A stretch of 64,000 nt of DNA from Pseudomonas sp. RGM2987 (GCF_022952855.1 NZ_JALJDX010000217.1:62001-126000); one strand, 5' to 3'; counted from the stretch's first letter, positions 49,923-59,258 are shown. Notes: a model not told the origin generated them from the letters alone. Numbers and translations: made by a program.

Positions 49923-51092
49923 TCAGCCTTCGCCTAACTCACGCATGACTGCGTACAAGGCGGACTTGGCTTCGAAGCCAACACCTGGAATATCTGGCAG
50001 GCCGACATAACTGTTTTCCACTTTGATTCCGTCGGCGAAGCCGCCGAAAGGCTGGAACACGTCGGGGTAAGATTCGTTGCCGCCCAGGTGCAGACCGGCT
50101 GCGATGTTCAGGGACATCTGGTGACCACCATGCGGAACTACACGGCGGGAAGACCAGCCCATTTCTTCCATCACTTTCAGGGTACGCATGTACTCCACGA
50201 GCCCGTAGGACAGCGCACAATCGAACTGTAGGAAGTCGCGATCCGGACGCATGCCGCCGTGACGCAGCAGGTTGCGGGCGTCCTGATGGGAGAACAGATT
50301 TTCCCCGGTCGCCATGGGCAGCTCATAGTGATTGGCGAGCTCAGCCTGGAGTGCATAATCCAACGGGTCGCCGATTTCCTCGTACCAGAAGAGGTTGTAC
50401 TTCTTAATGGCTTCCGCGTAAGCGATACCAGTCTGAAGATCGAAACGACCGTTGGCATCGACCGCCAGTCGACGACCATCCCCGACCACTTCGAGTACCG
50501 CTTCGATACGCCGGATATCTTCGTCCAGCGGAACGGCACCAATCTTCATTTTGACGACGTCGTAGCCACGATCCAGATAGCTCTGCATTTCTGCCTTGAG
50601 CTTGGTCTGGTCTTTACCAGGGTAGTAGTAGCCACCTGCTGCATAGACCCAGACCTTGTCATCGGCCACGCCATTACGGTAACGATCGGCCAGCAGGCGA
50701 TACAGCGGTTTGCCCTCAATCTTGGCGACGGCATCCCACACGGCCATATCAATGGTGCCGACTGCGACCGAGCGCTCGCCATGGCCGCCTGGCTTTTCGT
50801 TGGTCATCAGGGTTTTCCAGATGGCGAACGGATCCAGGTTGTTGTTTTCATGGTCGATGAGGGTGTCAGGATCAGCTTGCGTGATACGCGCCAGGAAACG
50901 ATCCCGCATCAGAGCGCCTTGGCCATAGCGACCATTGGAGTTGAAACCGTAGCCGATGACGGGTTTGCCATCGCGAATCACATCCGTGATGACAGCGACG
51001 ACCGAGCAGGTCATCTTGGAAAAGTCGATATAGGCATTGGCAATGGGGGAGGCAATGGAAACTGTTTTTTCACGGATGTCTACGATACGCAT
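49923..51092 (-). CDS. tarD: D-tartrate dehydratase (enolase superfamily)
   Basis: Cytoplasmic Mg-dependent dehydratase, 389 residues, the length I recall for Bradyrhizobium TarD. D-tartrate is converted to oxaloacetate. The start MRIVDIREKT has AGAGGAG 8 bases upstream. The N-terminal capping domain (NAYIDFSKMTCSVVAV, GYGFNSNGRYGQG, NEKPGGHGERSVAVGTIDMAVWDAVAKI) and AAGGYYYPGK are strikingly TarD-like. In the barrel, KxK lies in VVKMKIG (Lys181/Lys183). Metal ligands are in LAVDANGRF, FWYEEIGDP and MATGENLFSHQDARN, and the acid/base His is in PHGGHQMSLN. It is divergent from a LysR gene and upstream of dctA, forming a catabolic unit. Confidence 0.92.
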   Translation of the reverse strand: MRIVDIREKTVSIASPIANAYIDFSKMTCSVVAVITDVIRDGKPVIGYGFNSNGRYGQGALMRDRFLARITQADPDTLIDHENNNLDPFAIWKTLMTNEKPGGHGERSVAVGTIDMAVWDAVAKIEGKPLYRLLADRYRNGVADDKVWVYAAGGYYYPGKDQTKLKAEMQSYLDRGYDVVKMKIGAVPLDEDIRRIEAVLEVVGDGRRLAVDANGRFDLQTGIAYAEAIKKYNLFWYEEIGDPLDYALQAELANHYELPMATGENLFSHQDARNLLRHGGMRPDRDFLQFDCALSYGLVEYMRTLKVMEEMGWSSRRVVPHGGHQMSLNIAAGLHLGGNESYPDVFQPFGGFADGIKVENSYVGLPDIPGVGFEAKSALYAVMRELGEG

Positions 51093-51192
51093 GACGGGCT
51101 CCTCTTGTTGTTTGTGGCCCCACGTTATGCTTTGCGATGTCACCCGCCCAATGCTATTAATGCCGCACCCTATGCACAGGAGGCATGGCCCC

Positions 51193-52086
51193 TTGGAACT
51201 CGTTTGGCTTGAAGACCTTTCAGCGCTTGCGGAGTACGGCAGCTTTGTCCGTGCCGCTGAGGCCCGCCATGTTACTCAGCCAGCCTTCAGTCGAAGAGTA
51301 CGTTCACTGGAGAATTGGATGGGCGTCGAGTTGTTTGTGCGCACACCACAAGGAGCAACCCTTACCGAGGCAGGAAGGCAAATTTTGCCCAGTGCTCAGG
51401 AAGCTGCCCGGCACCTGTACAGGATGCGTAACGAGGCTCAAGAGGTAGCAGGAATCGCCGCCAAATCGCTGCAATTCGCGGCAACTCATTCGCTGTCGTT
51501 TACGTTTTTTCCCAAGTGGCTTCGAAGCTCGGAAAATGGTGCTCCCATTGAAGCCGTGAAGCTGCATTCAGACAGCATGGCTGCCTGTGAGCAGATGCTG
51601 ATACATGGTCAGGTTCAGTTCCTGCTCTGCCACCGCCATCCCGACGTTCCGCCTTTACTGGCGCCTGATCAGTTCACCAGTAAGAAGGTAGGTGAGGACA
51701 TTCTAGTTCCTCTTGCGAGTGCATCCGCTAACTTCGGCACCTCGCCAGCTGCGTTGCCATACCTCGCTTACACCCATGAATCTGGACTGGGGCGTATCGT
51801 CGCCCACAGATTGCGGGGCAAGGAAGATTACCTTCACCTCAAACCACTTTTCAGCAGCCACCTTGCGGCGGTACTCATGTCCATGGCCCTGGAAAGCAAA
51901 GGTGTGGCGTGGCTGCCTAAGAGCCTTACCGAACAAGAAATCCTGGATGGGCGCTTAGTCAGAGCGCTCGACGAAAGCTGGGATATACCTCTGGAAATTC
52001 ATCTGACCCGTCCAAAAGCAATCCTCAGTCAGTCTGCCGAAGATTTCTGGGGGAGGGCGGGAAGCGACCTGCAGCATCGAGCCTAA
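51193..52086 (+). CDS. LysR-family regulator (probable D-tartrate regulator)
   Basis: 297 residues starting from TTG at 51193 (reads LELVWLEDLSALAEYGSFV). AGGAGG at 51178-51183 is ideally placed for this codon. An in-frame ATG at 51172 is possible but would place the site inside the gene. The helix-turn-helix is residues about 14-60 (GSFVRAAEARHVTQPAFSRRVRSLENWMGVELF), followed by the effector domain. It is divergent from tarD with 100 bases between the starts, the common arrangement for LysR activators. D-tartrate or a related diacid is the inferred effector. Confidence 0.85.
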   Translation: MELVWLEDLSALAEYGSFVRAAEARHVTQPAFSRRVRSLENWMGVELFVRTPQGATLTEAGRQILPSAQEAARHLYRMRNEAQEVAGIAAKSLQFAATHSLSFTFFPKWLRSSENGAPIEAVKLHSDSMAACEQMLIHGQVQFLLCHRHPDVPPLLAPDQFTSKKVGEDILVPLASASANFGTSPAALPYLAYTHESGLGRIVAHRLRGKEDYLHLKPLFSSHLAAVLMSMALESKGVAWLPKSLTEQEILDGRLVRALDESWDIPLEIHLTRPKAILSQSAEDFWGRAGSDLQHRA

Positions 52087-52110
52087 GTCTCACGACTTGG
52101 GCGTTTGATG

Positions 52111-52413
52111 ATGGCACTTTCTGATCTGGCCGTGGGGCAAGCCAAGGCCGCCGAGAAAATCTAAAGCATTCCCGAAACTGACGGCTTAGGCCTGGTGGTC
52201 ACGCCCTCCGATGGCAAATCGTGGCATCTGCGCTACTACTGGCTCGGCAAGCAAAAGCGCATCTCGTTGGGCAGCTATCCTGAGATTGGTCTGCGTGAAG
52301 CACGCACCTTGCGTGATGAAGCCCGAGCGCTCCTCGCGAAGGGTATCAATCCCCATGCTGACCGCAAATATAAGCGACACGCTGCGGCTGTGAACAACAT
52401 CCTGAGCAAGTGA
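52111..52413 (+). pseudogene. Truncated P4-type integrase N-terminus
   Basis: The frame from ATG 52111 reads MALSDLAVGQAKAAEKI, then TAA at 52162. It continues in the same frame as ETDGLGLVVTPSDGKSWHL, YYWLGKQKRISLGSYPEIGL and EARTLRDEARALLAKGINP before ending at 52413. This is the arm-site-binding N-terminal domain of phage P4-like tyrosine integrases (DUF4102 type), where the stop replaces a Tyr or similar codon. The catalytic core domain is missing. It is a dead relic of an integrative element; no tRNA gene is visible beside it. Confidence 0.8.
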
Positions 52414-52486
52414 GCAGGCAAGTAAGTTAGGCTGCTCGCACGACAGGCCATCGGTATTCGACGGCCTGAAAATAAAGGCGCTATCA

Positions 52487-53041
52487 ATGTCGAAGCATTT
52501 GCTGTTGGGCTGGACCCTTTCCTTGTGCGTGCTTGCTACCTTGAGCGGCGCGGCCACCATGGCAGTTGCTGCCCAGCCTGAAAAAACCGCTACGGCGGCA
52601 TCGGACACGCAATCGGTGTCCCTCGCAGGCGGCAAGCTGGAGTTCGTGCTGCAAGGCGTCGAGGCCCGTACCTTGAACAGCGAGAACGGCGGCACGATGT
52701 ACTTCGATCCGAAAAGCGAGCGGGCCATCATCGTTACCGAAGGTCCGGCGCCGACTGCGGACACCACCCCGGACGCTGCGTTTCGCATTGCCGTGGATAC
52801 CTTGAAAGATAAGCAGCAGGCCGCTTCACCCAACTTTCGCATGACTAGCGAGAAGACCATTGAGGTGAACGGCTTGAGGATATACCGCCTGGAGGGCACC
52901 GACGATTTCAACGGCCTGAAACTGCTGATGGCCTCGTTGATGACGATGAACGATCAGAAGATCACCATCATCGAAGTGATGTCCAGCGAAAACGACCCGG
53001 CCGGTCATACCGCTGCGTTGACGAACATTCTGGGCAAGTAA
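52487..53041 (+). CDS. Exported protein of unknown function
   Basis: 184 residues with a clear Sec signal peptide at about 1-29 (LLLGWTLSLCVLATLSGAATMAVAAQ). The mature part is a mixed alpha/beta domain: VSLAGGKLEFVLQGVEARTL, GTMYFDPKSERAIIVTEG, KTIEVNGLRIYRLEGTDDFNGLKLLMASLMTM, KITIIEVMSSENDPAGHTAALTNIL. The overall pattern is reminiscent of DcrB/PsbP-like periplasmic proteins, but I cannot place it firmly. It stands between an integrase relic and an att-like sequence, so it may have come with a decayed mobile element. A site AAGG lies about 10 bases before the ATG. Confidence 0.7.
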   Translation: MSKHLLLGWTLSLCVLATLSGAATMAVAAQPEKTATAASDTQSVSLAGGKLEFVLQGVEARTLNSENGGTMYFDPKSERAIIVTEGPAPTADTTPDAAFRIAVDTLKDKQQAASPNFRMTSEKTIEVNGLRIYRLEGTDDFNGLKLLMASLMTMNDQKITIIEVMSSENDPAGHTAALTNILGK

Positions 53042-53182
53042 ACCGCAGGTTTCCGGATAGTAGGCTGTCAGCATCGGTCTGAAGGAAGCGCGCGAGATTT
53101 CAATGCATCGCTGAGTTTTCGTTTGAAAACAGTCGGATGATCTGGGGCATCGATGGAAGCATCCTTTTTTGAGGAACTGAAA

Positions 53183-53203
53183 TTGCCCCCAATTATGCCC
53201 CCA
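53183..53203. other. Candidate integrase arm-type sites
   Basis: TTGCCCCCAATTATGCCCCC with a following A carries two direct copies of TGCCCCCA-like sequence 11 bases apart. Paired GGGGGCA motifs like this occur near integrases of the P4 type as arm-binding sites. It is 770 bases from the integrase relic and may be what is left of the element's attachment region. Confidence 0.35.
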
Positions 53204-53302
53204 TGAGGCGTGGGATCTATTGGATTTAGACAGGCTGCAGTGGCTCTTGATTACCAATAACCGCTTGTTATAAAACGGTTTTATAGAATTACTGGAACTC
53301 CA

Positions 53303-54217
53303 TTACAGACTATCGGGGTCCCCGAAGAACATCTGAATCCGCGACCGCAACCAGCGCTCCCCCGGATCGTTGTCCTGGGAACCACGCCAAGCCATGTGCA
53401 ATTCAAAACTGCGCACCGGAATGGGTGGATCTTCCGCGCGCACACCACCGGCCGCGGTCAGGGCATCGGCTGTGTAGTCCGGGACGATGGCGATGATGTC
53501 AGTGCCTGACAGCAGCGTGCTCAAACCGTTGAACTGCGGTACGGCCAGGACGACGTGGCGTTTGCGGTTGAGTTTTTCCAGTTCTTCATCGATGAAACCA
53601 CTCAAGTCGCCGGCGAAAGACACCAGTGCGTGGGGGCGCGCGCAGAATTCGTCCAGGGTCAGGCGTCCTGGTGCAGTATCGGCCCGCAATACCTTGGACG
53701 AGCTCCGACGCAGGATCTTGCGCTTGGCGTTGGCCGGCAGGTCGTCGGTGTAGCTGACACCGATGGAGATTTCGCCGGATGCCAGCAGGCCTGGCATCAG
53801 GATGTAGTTGACCCGGCGCACCACCAGCACGATGCCGGGGGCTTCGGCCCGCAGGCGCTTGAGCAGCATCGGCAGCAGGGCGAATTCGGCGTCGTCCGAC
53901 AGGCCGATGCGGAACACCGACGTGCTGGTGGCCGGGTCGAACTCGGCGGCGCGGCTGACGGCTGTGGAAATCGAGTCCAGCGCCGGGGAGAGCAGGGCAA
54001 AGATCTCCACCGCCCGCGCCGACGGCTCCATGCTGCGGCCGGTGCGCACAAACAATGGGTCATCGAACAGGCTGCGCAGGCGTGAGAGCGCGGCACTGAT
54101 CGCCGGTTGACCGAGGAACAGCTTCTCGGCGGCGCGGGTCACACTGCGTTCGTGCATCAAAGTTTCGAACACAATCAACAGGTTCAGGTCGACACGACGC
54201 AGGTCATTACGATTCAT
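53303..54217 (-). CDS. LysR-family transcriptional regulator
   Basis: 304 residues from MNRNDLRRVDLNLLIVFETLM; a GGGACC site precedes this start, and the longer frame has an unlikely Pro-rich extension. The helix-turn-helix is residues about 10-70 (RSVTRAAEKLFLGQPAISAALSRLRSLFDDPLFVRTG), in the NodD/NahR-like style. The effector domain follows. It is divergent from the alcohol dehydrogenase gene with 256 bases between starts and is the probable regulator of that gene. The ligand is unknown. Confidence 0.85.
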   Translation of the reverse strand: MNRNDLRRVDLNLLIVFETLMHERSVTRAAEKLFLGQPAISAALSRLRSLFDDPLFVRTGRSMEPSARAVEIFALLSPALDSISTAVSRAAEFDPATSTSVFRIGLSDDAEFALLPMLLKRLRAEAPGIVLVVRRVNYILMPGLLASGEISIGVSYTDDLPANAKRKILRRSSSKVLRADTAPGRLTLDEFCARPHALVSFAGDLSGFIDEELEKLNRKRHVVLAVPQFNGLSTLLSGTDIIAIVPDYTADALTAAGGVRAEDPPIPVRSFELHMAWRGSQDNDPGERWLRSRIQMFFGDPDSL

Positions 54218-54473
54218 CTGGGGTCCCGGCAGATTCGGCAGGCTTGACGTAGGCGGCGGTATAGGAACAATGGCCGGCATGAATCTTACGGGCAAAGGCT
54301 GGTACTCTGCACCGGGTAATTCAGCTTTTCTGAGTTGAGCCTACAGGATGGGTTCACCTTTCTTGCTGCGGAATCAATGACAGGCATGTCGACTATTAAT
54401 AGCCACTGATGGTCTTGGCTCCAAAGCCCGGATAGAGTTCATGGCATTAGAGGTTACTTTGACGAGGTTTGCG

Positions 54474-55499
54474 ATGTCCCGCACGATCCGTTTTCACAAG
54501 TTCGGTGGTGCCGAGGTGCTCAAATGCGAAGAGCATGCGGCAGCCCTTCCTGCGCCAGGAGAAGTGCAGGTCCGTGTCGAAGCGATCGGCGTCAGCTGGT
54601 ACGACACTCTGTGGCGCCAGAACCTGGCATCCTCCCAGGCACGCCTGCCATCAGGCCTGGGCCATGAAATGGCCGGGGTGATTACCGCGGTGGGTGACGG
54701 TGTCGACGATCTGGCCGTGGGCGACAAGGTCGCAAGCTTTCCTGCCGAAAGCGCGAACGATTACCCGGTGTATGGCGAGATTATCGTGCTGCCACGCACC
54801 GCCCTGACGCGTTATCCCGACGTGCTCAGCCCGATTGAGGCTGCGGTGCATTACACACCGCTGTTGATCGCCTATTTCGCCTATGTCGACCTGGCACGGG
54901 TCAAGCCGGGGCAATTCGCCCTGGTTACCGATGCCAGCCATTGCGCCGGCCCTTCCTTCGTGCAACTGGGCAAGGCCCTGGGTGTACGGGTGATCGCCGC
55001 CACGAAGACGGCCGATGAGCGTGAGTATTTGCTGTCGCTGGGCGCCGAGAAGGTCATCGTGACCGAAGAGCAGGATTTGCTCATGCAAATCAACAAGTTC
55101 ACCGACAACCGCGGCGTGGATGTGGTCTTCGATGGTCTTGGCGGCCCGCAGATGTCATTGCTTGGCGATGTGCTGGCTCCCCGCGGCAGCCTGGTGTTGT
55201 ACGGCTTGCAGGGCGGTAACCAGACACCGTTTCCAGCCTGCGCGGCGTTCCAGAAGAACATCCAGTTCTTCGTGCACTGCATCGGCAACTTCACCGGCAA
55301 GCCGGAACTGGGCATCATTCAGGACCAGGTGGCGTTGCAGCGCGCATTGCGTGATATCAACCAGTTGACGGCTGACCGTGTGCTGCTGCCCCTCAAGACC
55401 CGGGTGTTTGCGTTCACCGAGTTTGTCGAGGCGCACCGTTACATGGGTGAGTGCCCTTGCCGTGAACGTGTTGCCCTTCAGGTAGTCGACCCTACCTGA
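54474..55499 (+). CDS. Medium-chain alcohol dehydrogenase / quinone reductase-like
   Basis: NAD(P)H-dependent oxidoreductase of the MDR superfamily, 341 residues from MSRTIRFHKFGGAEVL; GAGG precedes this start. N-terminal catalytic fold: VEAIGVSWYDTLWRQN, LGHEMAGVITAVGDGVDDLAVGDKV. The cofactor domain starts near residue 140: FALVTDASHCAGPSFVQLGKALGVRVIAATKTADE, then GVDVVFDGLGGPQMSLLGDVLAPRGSLVLYG. The Cys ligands of structural zinc are absent, so it resembles quinone reductases and crotonases more than zinc alcohol dehydrogenases. The glycine motif is atypical (TDASHCAGPS). The substrate is unknown. A strong hairpin follows 10 bases after the stop. Confidence 0.85.
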   Translation: MSRTIRFHKFGGAEVLKCEEHAAALPAPGEVQVRVEAIGVSWYDTLWRQNLASSQARLPSGLGHEMAGVITAVGDGVDDLAVGDKVASFPAESANDYPVYGEIIVLPRTALTRYPDVLSPIEAAVHYTPLLIAYFAYVDLARVKPGQFALVTDASHCAGPSFVQLGKALGVRVIAATKTADEREYLLSLGAEKVIVTEEQDLLMQINKFTDNRGVDVVFDGLGGPQMSLLGDVLAPRGSLVLYGLQGGNQTPFPACAAFQKNIQFFVHCIGNFTGKPELGIIQDQVALQRALRDINQLTADRVLLPLKTRVFAFTEFVEAHRYMGECPCRERVALQVVDPT

Positions 55500-55509
55500 T
55501 TCCTGCCTG

Positions 55510-55539
55510 GCGCAAGAGTCATTTCCCGGGCTCTTGCGC
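55510..55539 (+). terminator. Hairpin terminator after alcohol dehydrogenase
   Basis: GCGCAAGAG (55510-55518) and CTCTTGCGC (55531-55539) form a perfect 9-bp stem with a 12-base loop, 10 bases past the stop codon. No T run follows, so it may act as a Rho-dependent stabiliser or weak terminator. Confidence 0.5.
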
Positions 55540-56175
55540 GCTCTTCGGGTTGACCGCCCATCCTTTGCTTCAGTAATTTTTCAGACCCTCGCGGTTGCCT
55601 GCTCCTGCTGCCTGCGACGGTCCTTGGGCTGCATGGGACAAAGTCTAAAGCCCCACGACGTCTGCCTGCCCGCATCTGAACTGGTTTTTGCCTTTAATCT
55701 GTATCTTCTAATCATTGTTTAAGTCCTGATAATTGAATGCTGATTTCAATCTCAAGGACGAAGTCGTGGCGCGGTATAACTTTTTCGAAGGTCGGCACTT
55801 TTTAAAACACCCCCCAGACACAGGAAATGTTTTTGGGGGTGCTGTTCTCTATCGACTATGGAGAAGACTGGGGGAGGCAGACGGCAGAATTAACTTAGGC
55901 ATGTTCCTTGATTCTCGTACTCATTGTCTGTGGGACGTTGTCAGAAATCTCCTAGGACGCGCCGTCCAATCGACACGGCCCAGTGTTTCTGCGGCTTACA
56001 GACTGGTGGGGGAAACATGCGGGGCGAGTCCCTATGCATGTATCAAATAATTACGACAAGCAAAGCGTGTCGTATTGTCAATACTCTCTTCAGTACTAGA
56101 ACAAACCATCTAGACCAACACGTCGCGCAGTCACGTTGGTGCAGGTGCGGCGCCGATAGTTGAATTTCCAGGTAT
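55540..56175. other. Intergenic region before the unknown/MocR/pgm group
   Basis: About 640 bases without a supported gene. One reading frame (55733-56050, 105 codons from TTG) lacks a ribosome site and a recognisable product. An inverted repeat TACGACA-N9-TGTCGTA at 56052-56074 lies 100 bases before the next start and may be an operator or weak terminator. The composition is less GC-rich than the flanking genes. Confidence 0.5.
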
Positions 56176-57672
56176 ATGGCTATGAGTGCAATTCATGAAC
56201 AAGCAATGATCCACGTGTATCAACAGGTATTGCAGCGTCTGTTGAGTTTTTATTCCCGAGGGGAACGGACCGCGTTGCAGTTATTGATCCAGCGTTTGAT
56301 TGTCGCCGCCGGAGGCATCGACCGGATTGGCGATTATCGGGTGTTGACGGTCCAGAACGGCAGCCGGGAGAGTTTCTATGTGCTGACCGCCTTGCGCGCC
56401 GCACAGCTGAGCATCGCGGGTCGGCACCCAGTGACCTTCACCTTGCGTGTCGCCACGCCCCGCCTGAGCGAGACCAGCCAGGCGACCCTGGAAAACATCC
56501 ATCGCTGCTACAGCGCGCTTTTCGTCTATGACGATCCGCGGGTCGAGTTGCTGATGGCTGATAACCGCGAGGTGATGCCGTTCAACCACAAGCAGCCACT
56601 GTCGGCGGCGGGGCACCATGCCAATCGCATGGACATGCTGCTGTTGGGGCACCTGCGCTCGGTGAACGGCCCGTTGGAGATTGGTGACGAGGGCTACCTG
56701 GCGATGGCCGAATTCTATCGGCACATGGCTCGCTGGGAAGCGGGGGTGGATTCACTCATCACCAACAATACGCCGCGCCAGCAAAAACTATTCATGTCGG
56801 GCTTGCGACGTGCAACCCGCAAGATCGGCCTGACGGTCGACAACACCAGCAGTTTCGACAGCCTCATTGCGCACCTCGATACCTTGGGGGGCGATCCCTA
56901 CCAGCATTTCTACGGACCCGAGCGCCACGGTGCGTGGAAGCCGGAGGTGCAGTTCCAAGCCTGCCGGCGCGTCAGCCACATTGGTATCGACGACCTGACC
57001 GTGGACCGCTCGGAGGGAACCAACTGGCCGCTCTTCAGTGAATTCCTGCGGGTGCGGACCGAGCACTTCATTTCTCCAGCGCCCGAGAACGGCAACCTCA
57101 GCCCGCTGCTATTGGCTCATCTGCACGGCTTGCAGGCCTGCTACCTGCATGGGCGCAGCTACGAGGCCGGTTATGGGGATTATGTGCAGCGGGCGATCAT
57201 GATCATGCATCGCAAGCAATTGCCGAAACAAGCGTGCGAGCAGGCCCGGGTGGTGTTCGGTTCGCCGGCGTCGGTGCCTGAGCGCCGCGCCCAGGCGGCT
57301 GAAGAAACGCTAAGACTGCTCGGGCTCAACGAAACGCAACTGGTGTGCATGCTGTTCGCACCGTTCGTGGAGCAGGGCGCCGGCCTGGAGAATTTCCTGC
57401 GTTGCTGCCATCCCGGCATGCTCGTGGCCACGCCGGACCTGCACAAGGCCATGCAGGGCGGGCCCATCGCTGACCAGGTGACGCAGTGGATGGTCGAGGT
57501 CAGTGGCCTGCCTGTCGACGTACTCAACAAGCTGTACCAGGCGAGCGTCGCACTGCCCGAACAACCGGAAACCCAACCGGCGATCGATCTGCGACTGGCG
57601 ATTGACGGCATCGATGGCGCAGAGGCCGGGCAGGACGCCGATGGTTCATGCGAACGTTCGGCCAGGCATTGA
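56176..57672 (+). CDS. Conserved-looking protein of unknown function
   Basis: 498 residues, soluble, no signal or membrane segment. I do not recognise the family. Visible features: an N-terminal helical region (LQRLLSFYSRGERTALQLLIQRLIVAAGG), LTALRAAQLSIAGRHPVTFTLRVATPRLSETSQATLENIH, and a central region rich in His and Arg (FNHKQPLSAAGHHANRMDMLLLGHL, QKLFMSGLRRATRKIGLTVDN). The stretch HFYGPERHGAWKPEVQFQACRR follows, and a helical C-terminal part has CCHPGMLVATPDLHKAMQGG. Several Cys and His could bind metal. The C-terminal 30 residues are acidic and low in complexity. It precedes a MocR-type regulator by 96 bases on the same strand, so the two may be linked in function. Confidence 0.65.
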   Translation: MAMSAIHEQAMIHVYQQVLQRLLSFYSRGERTALQLLIQRLIVAAGGIDRIGDYRVLTVQNGSRESFYVLTALRAAQLSIAGRHPVTFTLRVATPRLSETSQATLENIHRCYSALFVYDDPRVELLMADNREVMPFNHKQPLSAAGHHANRMDMLLLGHLRSVNGPLEIGDEGYLAMAEFYRHMARWEAGVDSLITNNTPRQQKLFMSGLRRATRKIGLTVDNTSSFDSLIAHLDTLGGDPYQHFYGPERHGAWKPEVQFQACRRVSHIGIDDLTVDRSEGTNWPLFSEFLRVRTEHFISPAPENGNLSPLLLAHLHGLQACYLHGRSYEAGYGDYVQRAIMIMHRKQLPKQACEQARVVFGSPASVPERRAQAAEETLRLLGLNETQLVCMLFAPFVEQGAGLENFLRCCHPGMLVATPDLHKAMQGGPIADQVTQWMVEVSGLPVDVLNKLYQASVALPEQPETQPAIDLRLAIDGIDGAEAGQDADGSCERSARH

Positions 57673-57768
57673 GGTACGTGGTTTGACCGACTCATCCATG
57701 CTGTACCCGGCCGGCGTGCTCGATGTAGGGCCCTGGCCGGTAACGGACCGCACGTTCGGCTCGAACCC

Positions 57769-59166
57769 ATGAAAGGAGGGCGGGAGACAGACTTCGCCTA
57801 CCAGGCGGTCTATCGGTACCTGACCACGCTGATCAACGAGCTGGGAAGCGATGCCCGGGTGCGCCTGCCATCGCTTCGGCAGTTGGCCGAACGGCTGAAC
57901 GTCTCGATCTCCACTATCCAGTACGCTTATTCGTTGCTGGAGAAAGAAGGGCGCGTCTACTCAATCGCCAAGTCCGGTTATTACGCGCTGCCGATGCCCA
58001 GTGTGACGCCTGTGGATGGTGGCGGCGACCTGCTCGAGACGTTGTACGTCAATGCACGGCGACCGGGCATGCGCGTGCTCAGTGCGGATGAGCCGGCGGC
58101 GATGCAGCCCTTGGACAGTCCGCTGTTGTTGCTCGAACGCGAGCTGTTGCGCCAGTATCCGCGCACGGCGCAGACGCCGCCGCAACCCTGGGGCGAGCTG
58201 GAGCTGCGCACCGCGTTGGCGGCCCGCTACACCTCTTCGCCGGCCCGCTGCTGGAACGCCGAGGACGTCTATATCGGAGCCGATCTGCGGGGTGTCCTGG
58301 AAATCCTGATCGCCGCTTTGTCCCTCAGGGGCGCTGTGGTGTTGGTCGAATCGCCCTGCGATTGGGCAGTCTTGCGTTTATTGCAGGACGCCGAGGTCAA
58401 GGTCATCGAATTGCCGCTGCTGGCGAGCGGCGAGCTCCCTGTCGAGCACCTGGAACACTTGCTCGTCAGTGAAACGGTGCGTCTGGTAGTGCTGTCCTCG
58501 ACCCTGAACATGCCGAGGGCGACACTCGCCTGTGAGGCGAACCGCCGCGCCGTTGCGCAGTTGCTGCAGCGACATGACACCTGGGTGCTGGAGAACGACA
58601 GCTACACAGATCTTGCATTCGAGGTCGGGACTACACCGCTTCGGGACCTGCTCGACCCGGACCGGCTGATCGTCTATTCCACCTTCGAGAAGACCATCGG
58701 GCCGGAGGCGCCTTATGGCTACGTGCTGTCACGGCAGTTGACCTTGAATCTGCAACGCCATTTCCTGCTCCGCGCCTTTCGGTTGTCGCCGATTCGCCAG
58801 AAGGCCATTGCTCGTCTGTACAGTAACGGCCGAATTGACCAGCACCTGCTGATCCTGCGTCGGATGCTGCGCGACAGCGCCGTTTCGGCGACGCAACTGC
58901 TTCGAGAGCGGCTCGGCGACAGCCTGCAATGGGCCGAGCCCCAGGGCGGTGCGACGATCTGGATCCGCTCCACGCGCCGGGTGGACCTGCGACGGGTTTT
59001 CCATCGCCTGCTGGCCCAGCGGATCGTCATAGCGCCGGGAGAACTGTTCAGCCTCCAAGGCCTGTACGGGCAACATATGCGCCTGACCCATGCCTTGGGC
59101 GGGGGCCAGGATCTGGACACGGTGCTTGGGGCTTTGGCTGATGCCTTGCGGCTCGAACAATCTTGA
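57769..59166 (+). CDS. MocR-type regulator (GntR helix-turn-helix fused to aminotransferase domain)
   Basis: 465 residues. The N-terminal winged helix covers about 5-72 (RLPSLRQLAERLNVSISTIQYAYSLLEKEGRVYSIAKSGYYA). After a linker, a fold-type I aminotransferase domain spans about 110-460. The PLP-binding Lys is in YSTFEKTIGPEAPYGYVLS near residue 308; DSYTDLAFE and NDSYTDL-like turns hold cofactor contacts. MocR proteins sense PLP or amino compounds and regulate a neighbouring pathway. The DNA-binding part is clearly present, so this is a regulator and not a plain aminotransferase. The start ATG is followed at once by AAAGGAGG, an odd position for a ribosome site. Targets may be the upstream unknown gene or pgm. 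Confidence 0.87.
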   Translation: MKGGRETDFAYQAVYRYLTTLINELGSDARVRLPSLRQLAERLNVSISTIQYAYSLLEKEGRVYSIAKSGYYALPMPSVTPVDGGGDLLETLYVNARRPGMRVLSADEPAAMQPLDSPLLLLERELLRQYPRTAQTPPQPWGELELRTALAARYTSSPARCWNAEDVYIGADLRGVLEILIAALSLRGAVVLVESPCDWAVLRLLQDAEVKVIELPLLASGELPVEHLEHLLVSETVRLVVLSSTLNMPRATLACEANRRAVAQLLQRHDTWVLENDSYTDLAFEVGTTPLRDLLDPDRLIVYSTFEKTIGPEAPYGYVLSRQLTLNLQRHFLLRAFRLSPIRQKAIARLYSNGRIDQHLLILRRMLRDSAVSATQLLRERLGDSLQWAEPQGGATIWIRSTRRVDLRRVFHRLLAQRIVIAPGELFSLQGLYGQHMRLTHALGGGQDLDTVLGALADALRLEQS

Positions 59167-59258
59167 TGGGGCTGCGATGGATCGAACCCATCGCGCCGGG
59201 GTCGAACTGTCAGTAAACTGCATCCCATTCCCCGAGCCACTTCACCCAGAGGTTTTGC

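Noticed and set aside
55733..56050. 105-codon frame in the gap before the unknown/MocR pair
   Set aside because: It starts with TTG without a ribosome site, has irregular composition and no recognisable motif.
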